Origin: Cherax quadricarinatus
Lineage: Eukaryota > Arthropoda > Malacostraca > Decapoda > Parastacidae
NCBI RefSeq assembly: GCF_038502225.1
Contig: NC_091390.1
Location: forward strand, 11,792,344-11,856,343
Direction: 5' to 3'
Length of the DNA: 64,000 nt
This document shows, in pieces, positions 9,797 through 19,049 of the stretch. Below the pieces are notes generated by a model, which worked only from the letters and a program-made list of their open reading frames with translations, was not told where the DNA came from and did not search any database. Both the position numbers and the translations under genes were made by a program. Every line of letters starts with the position of its first letter. The first letter of the stretch is position 1.

Positions 9797-9866
<70 letters not shown>
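9797..9866. repeat. (TTA)n microsatellite, right part
   Basis: Continuation of the trinucleotide run interrupted by the MITE. On the opposite strand it is read as poly-Asn at the C-terminus of the LINE frame. Confidence 0.95.
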
Positions 9867-11345
9867 TTTGAGTATAATCCTAAACTGATTTGTGGGCCTG
9901 GGACCTCTTGCTGCTTCAGGTATAGAGTTGCAGATCTTAGGGCCCTTTATGTGCATTGCATTTTTGCAAAGTGTGAGATGGACACGAAGGATATCAAAAA
10001 GTGTTTTGTGCCTTGTGTTATGCCTGTGTGTTGTGTTGAAGCTGTCTAGGAGAAGTTTGAGTGGAGGGTTGATATTGGAGTTTAATGTTTTGGATATGTA
10101 GTAGGCACAATAATAAGTGTGTATATTAAGTAAGTAGATGTTTTTAAAGAGAGGTGGTGTGTGTTGTCTGGCACTGGAGTTTGTGATGATCCTCACTGCT
10201 GCTTTTTGTTGGGTTATTGAAGGTTTGAGACGATTGGCCGTGGTAGATCCGCAAGTACAAATACCTTGGGTGAGGTTAGGGTATATTAGAGAGCAATATA
10301 AGGTAAGGAGGGCCCGTTGGGGTACATAGTATCGTATCTTGGAAAGGATAGTACCTACTGTTTTGGAAACTTTGTTTGTTTGTTTGTTAGTTATATGCTG
10401 AATGTGGGTCTGAAATTTAAGATTACAGTCAAGGTGGAGACCTAGAAATTTGCCCTCAGTGTGTCTTGTAATGAGTGAACTATTTATTGATATGTTTAGC
10501 TGGTTATTTGATGCTCTGCTTCCAAAAAGCATGAAGTAGGTTTTGTCTGTATTGAGGGTAAGTAAGTTTGTTGGTAGTCAGTCATCCAGTTTGATATTTC
10601 AAGTAGCTCGCCGTTTACAGTGTTACTAAGTGTAGCCGTGTTTGTGTGGGAGAAGACAGACAGACAGACAAGTGGTGTCATCTGCGAATAGAACTGGTCT
10701 AAGAAGCCGCAGTGCATTCGGGAGGTCATCGATGTAAATAAGAAAGAATAGAGGACCTAGGTCACTAGCCTGTGGCACTCCAACAACTACAGGCTCAGTA
10801 TTGGAGGTCATACCATTTGTCTACCAATAAGATAGATGAGAAGATTTTAGGTAATTGAGCGAGTGTCCTCTGACCCCGTAATGCTCTAGTTTTAGGTGCA
10901 AGATATTGCGGTCAACTGTATCAAATGCTTTCCGTAGGTCAACGAAGAGTCCCAGAGGATATTCATTTTTGTCAACTGCTGTATATACGTAATTTGAGCA
11001 TCTGAATAATTGCATCATTTGTGCTTTTTTTGGCCTAAACCCAAACTGGCAGGGGTTCAGTATGTTACGGGACAGGAGGCGGGAGTAGATTTGTTTATGG
11101 ATCGGGGTGACCCTTGCCGTCTCGAGTACGGATGGGAATTTAGGAGATTCAACAGATTTGTTATATAGTAGTAGTAGTAGTAGTAGTAGTAGTGTTGCAA
11201 TAATGGGGGACAGCACATGAGCTGCTTTTTTATACATGAATGTTGGCAAGTTGTTTAGGTCTCCTGCCTTGTTTTTTAATGATTGAATAATTAGTGAGGC
11301 TTGATTAGGATTTGTTGGTGCTATATATATAGAGTGCTTAGGCAA
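9867..11345 (-). pseudogene. CR1/Jockey-group LINE (family A) reverse transcriptase, frameshifted
   Basis: Three minus-strand frames succeed each other. 11345-10821 gives ARVTPIHKQIYSRLL, NILNPCQFGFRPKK and LFVDLRKAFDTVDRNIL (RT domains 1-3, catalytic D in LFVDL). 10811-10626 gives VVVGVPQASDLGPLFF and LFADDTTC (the catalytic ADD). 10532-9867 gives the thumb and C-terminal text KFLGLHLDCNLKF, RHNTRHKTLFDI and MHIKGPKICNSIPE. It lacks the endonuclease (compare 32455-33279) and is broken by at least two frameshifts. A (CTA)n expansion at 11165-11193 adds an in-frame poly-Leu tract to the finger region. Related ends are at 23620, 24010, 24860, 46910 and 49560. Confidence 0.85.
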
Positions 11346-11417
11346 TTACCAGTGAGGTAGTCTTGTGGCTGAGTATTTGCATTTGAGATTTTGCTTGCTA
11401 TAGTGGAAAAGATAATA

Positions 11418-13751
11418 CAGTGGACCCTCGCATACCGTTGGCATCACATAACGTTAAATCCGCATACCGATACATTTTATCGCTAAAATTTTGCCTCGCA
11501 TACCGCTAAAAAACTCGCTCAACGCTATTCGTCCGAGACGCGTCTAATGTGCGGCCTGAGCCAGCCTCACATGTTCCGCCGGTGGCATTGTTTACCAGCC
11601 AGCCTCCGCGGTAACATCCAAGCATACAATCGGAACATTTCGTATTATTACAGCATTTTTGGTGATTTCATCTGCAAAATAAGTGACCATGGGCCCCAAG
11701 AAAGCTTCTAGTGCCAACCCTACAGGAATAAGGGTGAGAATTACTATAGAGATGAAGAAATTGATCATTGCTAAGTATGAAAGTGGAGTACGTGTCTCCG
11801 AGCTGGCCAGGTTGTATAGTAAACCCCAATCAACCATCGCTACTATTGTGTCCAAGAAAACGGCAATCAAGGAAGCTGTTCTTGCCAAAGGTTCAACTGT
11901 GTCTTCGAAACAGAGATCGCAAGTGATAGAAGAAGTTGAGAGACTCTTATTGGTGTGGATAAACGGAAAACAGATAGCAGGCGATAGCATCTCTCAAGCG
12001 ATCATAAGTGAAAAGGCTAGGAAGTTGCATCAGGATTTAATTAGAAAAATGCCTGCAACTAGTGATGATGTGAGTGAATTTAAGGCCAGCAAAGGTTGGT
12101 TTGAGAGATTTAAGAAGCGTAGTGGCATACATAGTGTGATAAGGCATGGTGAGGCTGCCAGTTCGGACCAAAAAGCAGCTGAAAAATATGTGCAGGAATT
12201 CAAGGAGTACATAGACAGTGAAGGACTGAAACCTGAATAAGTGTTTGTGACAAAACAGGCCTGTTTTGGAAGAAAAGGCCAAGCAGGACCTACATTACTC
12301 AGGAGGAAAAGGCACTCCCAGGACATAAGCCTATGAAAGACAGGCTTACTCTTCTCATGTGTGCCAATGCTAGTGGTGATTGCAAAGTGAAGCCTTTATT
12401 AGTGTATCACTCTGAAACTCCCAGAGTGTTCAGGCAAAAGAATATCCTCAAGGCTAATTTGTGTGTGCTGTGGAGGGCAAACAGTAAGGCATGGGTCACT
12501 AGGGACTTTATCTATGACTGGTTACACCAAGCATTTGCCCCAATGTGAAAAATTACCTAACTGAAAAGAAATTAGACCTTAAGTTCCTCCTGGTGTTAGA
12601 TAATTCCCCTGGTCATCCTACAGACTTGGCAGAGCGACTTTGTGGGGACATGAGCTTCATTAAGGTGAAGTTTTTGCCTCCTAATACCACTCCTCTCCTG
12701 CAGCCCATGGACCAGCAGGTTACTGCAAACTTCAAAAAACTGTACACAAAAGCTCTGTTTGAAAGGTGCTTTGTAGTGACCTCAGAAACTCAATTGACTC
12801 TAAGAGAGTTTTGGAGAGAGCACTTTAATATCCTCAGTTGTGTAAACCTTATAGGTAAGGCTTGGGAGGGAGTGACTAAGAGGACCTTGAACTCTGCTTG
12901 GAAGAAACTGTGGCCAGAATGTGTAGACCAAAGGGATTTTGAAGGATTTGAGGCTAACCCTGAGAGGCTTATGCCAGTTGAGGAATCAATTGTGGCATTG
13001 GGGAAGTTCTTGGGGTTGGAGGTTAGTGGGGAGGATGTGGAAGAGTTGGTGGAGGAGGACAATGACGAACTAACCACTGATGAGCTGATAGATCATCTTC
13101 AACAGCAAGAGGCCAGACCTGAGAAAACTGCTTAGGAGGAGTGGAGAGAGAAATTGAAGAAGTTGCCTACTTCTAAGATTAAGGAAATCTGTGCAATGTG
13201 GCTTAAAGTGCAAACCTTTATGGATGAAAATCACCCTCAGACAGCTGTTGCAAGCCGTGCTGGTGACTATTATACTGACAATGTTGTGAACCACTTTAGG
13301 AAAATCATAAAGGAACGAGAGGTACAGACCTCTATGGACAGATATGTTGTGCGACAGAAGTCCAGTGACTCTGAAGCTGGTCCTAGTGGCATTAAAAGAA
13401 GAAGGGAAGTAACCCCAGAAAAGGACTTGACACCTCAAGTCTTAATGGAAGGGGATTCCACTTTTAACACTAAGACAATCAACACTCTCCCCTCCTCCCA
13501 TCCCATCAATCATCACCAGATCTTCAATAAAGGTAAGTGTCATGTAACTGTGCATGTCTTCTTCAGTTTGTGTGTATTAAAATTAATATTTCATGTGGTA
13601 AAATTTTTTTTTTTCCATACTTTTGGGTGTCAGGAACGGATTAATTTGATTTCCATTATTTCTTATGGGGAAAATTCATTCGCATAACGATAATTTCGCA
13701 TAACATTGAGCTCTCAGGAACGGATTAATAGTGCTATGCGAGGGTCCACTG
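11418..13751 (+). mobile_element. Tigger/pogo-type DNA transposon, family A, complete ends (2334 bp)
   Basis: Ends CAGTGGACCCTCGCATACCG and, inverted, CAGTGGACCCTCGCATAGCA, bordered by TA at 11416-11417 and 13752-13753. It encloses a broken transposase gene in forward orientation. Both ends carry the CGGATTAAT / GCATACCG-like subterminal text seen in the shorter family members. Complete ends and a recognisable gene make this the reference copy for the derivatives at 36986, 23201 and 9594. Confidence 0.9.
11683..13540 (+). pseudogene. Tigger transposase (CENP-B/pogo type), disrupted
   Basis: 11683-12240 (185 residues) is the DNA-binding half: a helix-turn-helix in MKKLIIAKYESGVRVSELAR and a second CENP-B-type domain (KARKLHQDLI to GWFERFKKRSGIHS). 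It ends at a TAA where a CAA codon (GLKPEQVF) is expected, as seen in the copy at 37647. The next block, 12333-12548 (LTLLMCANASGDCKVKPLLV, RANSKAWVTRDFIYDW), is in a second frame. A one-base loss near 12541 shifts to 12545-13135. That frame holds two catalytic acidic residues: D19 in LLVLDNSPGHP and D56 in PLLQPMDQQ. The first catalytic D (FNGDE position, near 12245) is destroyed. A TAG at about 13133 interrupts the C-terminal part (13154-13540). Four lesions are visible, so no active transposase can be made from this copy. Confidence 0.9.
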
Positions 13752-13755
13752 TATT

Positions 13756-14173
13756 TAGTGCCACAGGTGTGCAGTGACTCTCAAGCTGGTCCTAGTGGCA
13801 TTAAAAAACAAAGAAGGGAAGAAACCCCAGAAAAGGACTTGGTACCTTAAATCTTTTTGGAAGGGGATTCTCCTTCCAAACAGTAATTAATCCAACCTCT
13901 CACCTCCTCCAGTCTTCCATACACCAAGAAGAATCGCCAATAAAGATGAGTGTTATGCTGTTAATGTTTCATTCTTCATGTCCCATCGTTTTCTGTGTAT
14001 GTACATCTAGATTTCATGGAAAAAATTCTTTTGTTTTAATACTTCTGGGTGTCTGGAATGGATTAATTGTATTTACATTATTTCTTAAGGGGAAAATGGT
14101 TTTGAAAATTGTCAATTTCAATAATAGTCACACTCTCTCAAATGGATTAATTACGAAAAACAAGGGACCACTG
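13756..14173 (+). mobile_element. Tigger family B, 3' fragment
   Basis: Begins abruptly after the family A element and matches the 3' half of 8139-8961 (TCCTAGTGGCATTAAAAAAC, AATAAAGATGAGTGTTATGC, GGATTAATTACGAAAAAC). It ends with the terminal ...AAGGGACCACTG before TA. The 5' half is missing. A shorter version at 17574-17757 stands in the same place relative to the second gene copy, so it predates the tandem duplication. Confidence 0.75.
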
Positions 14174-14637
14174 TAATGTAAATTAGAGTCATCCATTTCA
14201 GACCCCCAAAAATACACTTACAAAAGCACTTACATAAAAACACTTAAATGATTGTTCGAGTTTTCAGCAATTCATATCCCAAGGCACCACCGTACCTTGA
14301 AACTGAGCTCAAATTAGCGGAAATGTTCGATTCGTTGGCGATGTTTAAGAGTAAACAAATCACGTTACCATCTAATACATGTCCGACTGGTCAGTATAAT
14401 ATAAAGTCACTATCACTAGATGCTATACCACACTATCACTAAACACTATACTCATTATCACTAGACACTATACTACATCACACAACAACAGACACTATAA
14501 TACAACTCACTTCTTCAAGAAACACTGTTACACTATTAAATTTTGGTTTTCTTCCATATAAATAAATGATATATACACTTTCCATTATAAACTGAAAATT
14601 TGAGGATAACTATTTTTTCGGTATATTTATATATTTA
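14174..14637 (+). other. 5' flank of gene copy 1
   Basis: Contains MITE-like text (CCATTTCAGACCCCCAAAAA) shared with 9694-9770. A 64-codon open frame follows (14248-14442), conserved in unit 2 (18560-18754) with about 8 differences; this may only reflect the young duplication. Then comes an AT-rich stretch with repeated CACTATCACTARACACTATA. No clear function. Confidence 0.4.
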
Positions 14638-14638
14638 G

Positions 14639-14645
14639 TATAAAG
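14639..14645 (+). promoter_or_regulatory. Candidate TATA box, gene copy 1
   Basis: TATAAAG lies 97 bases before the ATG and is preserved at 18951-18957 (99 bases before the ATG of copy 2). The region is very AT-rich, so a chance match is possible. Confidence 0.25.
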
Positions 14646-14735
14646 ATGCATAATGTTTTATATTAATATATGGTTGAAATTAGTAACCTTTGAAGTTTCA
14701 CTACTTCACTGCTCGTAAACTTAAGACTCGTCAAA

Positions 14736-15800
14736 ATGTCTTGCAAGATGGCCATGAAAACTTGCTGCTTGTGGATGCTGGCAGTGGGAATCATTCTGGA
14801 AATATTAGGGTGTTATTATCAGCTTTTTGATCCATGGGTTCGTGATTTAGAAAAAGAGAGAGATGACCTCAGAAGACAGGTTGACCAAGCTACTGATGCT
14901 TGTCAGCCAATGTTCTCTTGGGTCTCTATCTCAACTGTAGTTGATGTGTGGCGATATGTGCATGATGCTCCAGTACAAGAGACAAGTACGGACTTCGATC
15001 ATCACTTTGATCCAAGGTGGCTGCCCATCATTGGTCGCATCATCACCACTTACGAATGTTATCTGGAAATCCAAAATCTTAAAACGCTTCTTGAAGTGAC
15101 ATCATGCTGTCATGAGGGTTCCTCTACTCCCTTCATGATGAGTTTGTGTGTTCTCATGTTAATTACAATGAGTGCCATTGGACTGATCGCAGAAGTCAAT
15201 CTCTGGAGGAGAGGAACCAGTGATACAGTGAAGATGGCTATGGTAGGAAAGTCCAAAACAAGAAAACTTAACAGACGTCACGGAAAAAATGCATCAAAGA
15301 AAAATGACCATGACCAGACAGGATCAAATGAGCCAGAGATCACTGTTGAGCCAGAGATCCCTGTTGAGCCAGATGTCCTTGTTGAACCAGATGTCCCTGT
15401 TGAGCCAGAGGTCCCTTTTGAGCCAGAGGTCCCTGTTGAGCCAGAGGTCCCTGTTGAGCTAGCAGTCCCTGTTGAGCTAGCAGTCCCTGTTGAGCTAGAG
15501 GGCCCTCCTAACCCCACAGAAGGTGGTAACTCTGTGTCACCTCCCTTGTGCGCTAAGCAATGGTACACTCTTCTTACAGTGTGTCCTAAAGGATCATATC
15601 GTAAATTAATGGAAAATAAAGGTTTATTTGTTAAAGAGCTGCTTCAAAAATACCATGTTGAACTAGAGCTTAATATGTATGAAGACACCATAAAAATAAC
15701 GAGCCCTGACCACAGCCAAGCATTCCAATGTAACAGAGCTATTATAAGCAAACTCAGTACAGAAAAAAATATACATAAATCATGGGTAGACATGGCATAG
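14736..15800 (+). CDS. Uncharacterised two-membrane protein with VPVEPE repeats and C-terminal KH-like fold, copy 1 (354 aa)
   Basis: I do not recognise this protein as a named family. Residues 10-28 and about 132-154 are hydrophobic and likely membrane segments. Between them lie a charged helix (LEKERDDLRRQVDQ, 38-51) and four cysteines (56, 108, 124, 125). A basic stretch (171-190) follows TM2, then a Pro/Glu-rich array of a VPVEPE-type hexapeptide (about 199-254). The C-terminus (275-345) has the order strand (WYTLLTV), helix, a short glycine loop (NKGLF), helix (VKELLQKYHV), strand (ELELN), strand (DTIKITSP) and helix, which resembles a type I KH domain with a reduced GxxG loop. The frame is single-exon, starts at the first ATG after CTCGTCAAA and ends at TAG. 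Relative to copy 2, a CAG to TAG change removes the last three residues (QDG). It could be a lineage-specific host gene or an unrecognised mobile or viral-derived gene; function unknown. Confidence 0.7.
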   Translation: MSCKMAMKTCCLWMLAVGIILEILGCYYQLFDPWVRDLEKERDDLRRQVDQATDACQPMFSWVSISTVVDVWRYVHDAPVQETSTDFDHHFDPRWLPIIGRIITTYECYLEIQNLKTLLEVTSCCHEGSSTPFMMSLCVLMLITMSAIGLIAEVNLWRRGTSDTVKMAMVGKSKTRKLNRRHGKNASKKNDHDQTGSNEPEITVEPEIPVEPDVLVEPDVPVEPEVPFEPEVPVEPEVPVELAVPVELAVPVELEGPPNPTEGGNSVSPPLCAKQWYTLLTVCPKGSYRKLMENKGLFVKELLQKYHVELELNMYEDTIKITSPDHSQAFQCNRAIISKLSTEKNIHKSWVDMA

Positions 15801-15904
15801 GACGGCTGAAGCAAGAATTCAACGCTTGACTTAACAATGACTAGATTTATAAATATATGATATATGTGATATTATTTATATGTATTTATGTTTATTTTTA
15901 TATA

Positions 15905-15910
15905 AATAAA
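15905..15910 (+). terminator. Polyadenylation signal candidate, gene copy 1
   Basis: AATAAA about 105 bases after the stop codon and conserved at 20182-20187 downstream of copy 2. Confidence 0.5.
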
Positions 15911-15960
15911 TTGTTCAGAAAACCAACTAGTTGACAAATCAGACACATGTGCAACTCTTG

Positions 15961-16252
15961 GGAATCTTTGTATAAATGTCTTACCACACAGTGACTTCAT
16001 CAGTCCAATACGAAGAATGATGAAAACAAGAAGGGAATTGGGGTAATCAGTCCCTCAGCCTGGATTCGGTGCAGTCAGTCCATCAGTTTCTACAAGATAG
16101 ATGAACTGATTACATCAACTATAAGCTGAAGGACTGATTACCTCAATTTTTTCCTCATCTTCCACTGTTCTCTGTATTGGACTGATGGAGTCACTGGCTG
16201 GCAAAACATTTCCAGAATAAAGATTCCTAAATGTCACTCAAGTGTCTCATAA
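15961..16252. repeat. Inverted pair of Penelope-type LTR/hammerhead-like motifs downstream of gene copy 1
   Basis: The minus-strand motif has an intact CTGATGA (16003-15997), stem GTCAC/GTGGT and AAGACAT in place of GAAACGT. The plus-strand motif (16182-16205) has CTGATGG, stem GTCA/TGGC and AAAACAT. Both continue into an AATAAAGATTCC-like tail, minus at about 15961 and plus at about 16216. The tails face outward, so this is a head-to-head pair like 159-308. Both cores have changes in the GAAA box, so they are probably inactive. The central 150 bases contain repeated GGACTGATTAC/CAATTGGGGTAATC text. Confidence 0.5.
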
Positions 16253-16556
16253 ACTTGTTGCTTTTCTAAACCATTTATTCAAACATTACTGAAGGAATAT
16301 TTTGTTAATGGTGACTTTTAAGTTTGCTTATGTAACTTTATCAAAGTAATTTTGAGTTTCTGACAATTCACTACAGAGATAACTGAACAGTAAATATAAA
16401 TCCAGATTTCAGAAGCAAGATTAATCGATATATTTCTCAAGTCGAATGATTTGTCATAGATTTTCATTTCAGTTTCTTACAAGGAAATGTACAGTAAAGT
16501 TGTTATTCCAGAGTTGAATCACTGCCTTATAATTATAGAAAATAAAAAAAGACTTT
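16253..16556. other. 3' flank of duplication unit 1
   Basis: Matches 20521-20828 almost base for base; no gene seen. Similarity stops in an A-rich run at about 16550. Confidence 0.5.
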
Positions 16557-16756
16557 GAACTGATATGAGTCGTCGACAACATTAAATATTTTGTCAGCGT
16601 ATTATTTGCAACACCATCACTGAGAACGATGCATGAACACACCAAATATAGACGCAATGGTTTTCATACCTTATTACCAAAGTTAAGTTATTATTGGTTA
16701 ATTTACAGAAATATAAACACTTACATACAGTAGTGAAGAAGGTGGTGAGTAGAGTA

Positions 16757-16923
16757 GCAGAAACTACTATCAACATTACTACCACTACTACCACCATCAC
16801 CACTACTACAACTACTACCACCACAACAACTACTACCACCATTACTACTGCCATCACCACCACTACCACCACCACCAACACTACTACTACTACCACCACC
16901 ACCAACACTACTACTACTACCAC
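16757..16923. repeat. (ACY)n trinucleotide microsatellite
   Basis: Imperfect ACT/ACC/ACA run. Its open frames encode only poly-Thr or poly-Val/Ser and are not genes. Confidence 0.9.
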
Positions 16924-17227
16924 CCCTCTTCAAGTGGGGGCTCTTTGGCACAGTGATGAGGCTCTTGATCTGAGGTATTAGACATTTTAGTCTGCTTCGT
17001 CAGTTTATTTGGCATTTTGTTTATAGAAAGTATATTATAATACAACAGAAATATAGGAGAGTCTCAGTTTCTGGTATTTTCCAATACAGTGGTTTTCAAT
17101 TATGGCCATTCTTCATTTATTCACACTTGTTACAATAAAAAATATTCACAACTCACTATAAGCTAAGGACAAAAATATTTTAAAATGAGTATTCTGTGTA
17201 TTGTTGGTCAGTTACTAACTTAATATA
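16924..17227. other. Unassigned AT-rich spacer
   Basis: No repeat or gene recognised. Confidence 0.3.
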
Positions 17228-17468
17228 TGACACTACATAGACTCTCACTACTAAACACTACATAGACTCTCACCACTAAACACTACATAGACTCTCACCA
17301 CTAAACACTACATAGACTCTCACTACTAAACACTACACAGACTCTCACCACTAAACACTACATAGACTCTCACCACTAAACACTACATAGACTCTCACCA
17401 CTAAACACTACACAGACTCTCACCACTAAACACTACATAGACTCTCACCACTAAACACTACATAGACT
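17228..17468. repeat. 25-bp minisatellite, about 9.5 copies
   Basis: Unit CACTACATAGACTCTCACCA plus CTAAA. Variation is limited to TACTA/CCACTA and CATAG/CACAG. A 20-base A run follows at about 17470. There are no unique spacers between copies. Confidence 0.9.
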
Positions 17469-17573
17469 CACAAAAAAAAAAAAAAAAAAAAGAGGTGATA
17501 GTATGTTTAATGTGCAAAGGTGTTAGTTTGTCTAGTGTGTAGTGGTGTTAGCTTGTTTATCGAATACACTAAT

Positions 17574-17757
17574 AACAATCGCCAATAAAAAGTGTTATGC
17601 TGTTAATGTTTCATTCTTCATGTCCCATTGTTTTCTGTGTATGTACATCAAGATTTCATGGATGTCTGGAATGGATTAATTGTATTTACATTATTTCTTA
17701 AGGGGAAAATGGTTTTGCAAATCATCAATTTCAATAATAGTCACACTCTCTCTCTTT
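17574..17757 (+). mobile_element. Tigger family B, 3' fragment in duplication unit 2
   Basis: Matches 13930-14130, with an internal deletion near 17660 (TTTCATGGATGTCTGGAATG joined directly). The terminal repeat is missing because a LINE fragment begins at CTCTCTCTTTTTT. Confidence 0.7.
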
Positions 17758-18553
17758 TTTAGATTTTGCCACCGAAGTGGCTAGTTTATTGTGCACCCCA
17801 TATCCATCCTGTGGACGGTAGCGCGAGAGCATATGGATACACAAAAGGCCTAGGAACTAGGCCCCAAAGGGTTAACAGGAATACATATGGATTTATATCT
17901 ACATATCTATAGTTCACTTATCTGTTACAAGCAAATTTAGGAAATTTGCTTAGTATATCTGGTATCTTATTTTCATTAATAAGATATCTTGACATGTCAC
18001 ATAGGTTATTATACTGTCTGTCTCTGTATTCCTCAATGAGGGGACAATTAAGCACATAGTGTTCAAGAGAGTGACCATATGCCTGATCACATAATTTACA
18101 TTTAGTTTGATCATCATCTGTGTGTCTCCCAAACTGCCAGAAGTACTTGTAACCAAGCCTAAGCCTGGCCACTACAACATCAGTCAGTACTTGTAACCAA
18201 GCCTAAGCCTGGCCACTACAACATCAGTCAGTCTGTTCACATTGCAAGTTGCTCCATAAACATACTTATCTACGTTCATGTTATCATAGTGGGTTATAGA
18301 TCTACTCAGGCTTCTAACTGCATTCCTATAACAATCATCTTCATTATTTACTTCTCTCCTAATATTATTCCTAATGCTAGACACAGTTATACCAAAGTTA
18401 TATTCTACGTTCTCCTTCTGGATACTCTTCTTGGCTAACATATCAACTTTATCATGAAGGAGTAATCCAATGTGTGATGGGATCCATAGCAATTGTACAT
18501 TAATTCCTTTGTCCCTAATTTTTGAGTATCTATACCTGGCTTCCCCAATGAGC
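17758..18553 (-). pseudogene. I-superfamily LINE 3' end: RNase H and C-terminal zinc-knuckle fragment
   Basis: Minus-strand frame 18555-18184 encodes NVQLLWIPSHIGLLLHDKVD followed by MLAKKSIQKENV (RNase H end, with the SHIG histidine and the D before MLAKK). 18172-17918 encodes ARLRLGYKYFWQF, then CKLCDQAYGHSLEHYVLNCP, a Cys/His motif usual after RNase H in I/R1-type LINEs. A 48-base tandem duplication at about 18140-18234 repeats ARLRLGYKY and breaks the frame. The 3' UTR contains CCTAGGAACTAGGCCCC and ends in a T run at 17754-17759. RT and endonuclease are absent. Confidence 0.75.
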
Positions 18554-18950
18554 ACTTAAATGATTGTTCGAGTTTTCAGCTATTCGTATCCCAAGGTACC
18601 ACAGTACCTTGAAGCCAAGCTCAAATTAGCGGAAATGTTCGATTCTTTGGCGATGTTTAAGAGTAAACAAATCATGTTACCATCTAATACATGTCCGACT
18701 GGTCAGTATAATATAAAGTCACTATCACTAGACACTATACTACACTATCACTAAACACTATACTCATTATCACTAGACACTATACTACATCACACAACAA
18801 CAGACACTATAATACAACTCACTTCATCAAGAAACACTGTTACACTATTAAATTTTGGTTTTCTTCCATATAAATAAATGATATATACACTTTCCATTAT
18901 AAACTGAAAATTCGAGGATAACTATTTTTTCGGTATATTGATATATTTAG
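18554..18950 (+). other. 5' flank of gene copy 2
   Basis: Matches 14240-14638, including the 64-codon frame (18560-18754) and the CACTATCACTARACACTATA text. Confidence 0.4.
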
Positions 18951-18957
18951 TATAAAG
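18951..18957 (+). promoter_or_regulatory. Candidate TATA box, gene copy 2
   Basis: TATAAAG conserved with 14639-14645 at nearly the same distance from the ATG, but within AT-rich sequence. Confidence 0.25.
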
Positions 18958-19049
18958 GTACATTATCTTTTATATTAATATATGGTTGAAATTAGTAACC
19001 TTTGAAGAGTTTCACTACTTCACTACTCGTAAACTTAAAACTCGTCAAA

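Larger units (their letters stand above)
13930..16556 (+). repeat. Tandem segmental duplication, unit 1
   Basis: Similarity with 17574-20828 runs from inside the Tigger-B fragment, through the gene and its 3' LTR pair, to GAAAATAAAAAAAGACTTT. The flanks outside differ. The units are separated by satellites (16557-17573). Unit 1 lacks the LINE insertion found in unit 2. Confidence 0.85.

Noticed and set aside
14248..14442. 64-codon frame conserved upstream of both gene copies
   Set aside because: It overlaps MITE-like sequence, and its conservation is explained by the young duplication. I kept it as flank rather than a gene.
15278..15568. 96-codon Gly/Ser/Thr-rich antisense frame
   Set aside because: Shadow of the VPVEPE array on the opposite strand of the two-membrane gene.
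16594..16981. Poly-Val and poly-Thr frames
   Set aside because: Artefacts of the (ACY)n microsatellite.
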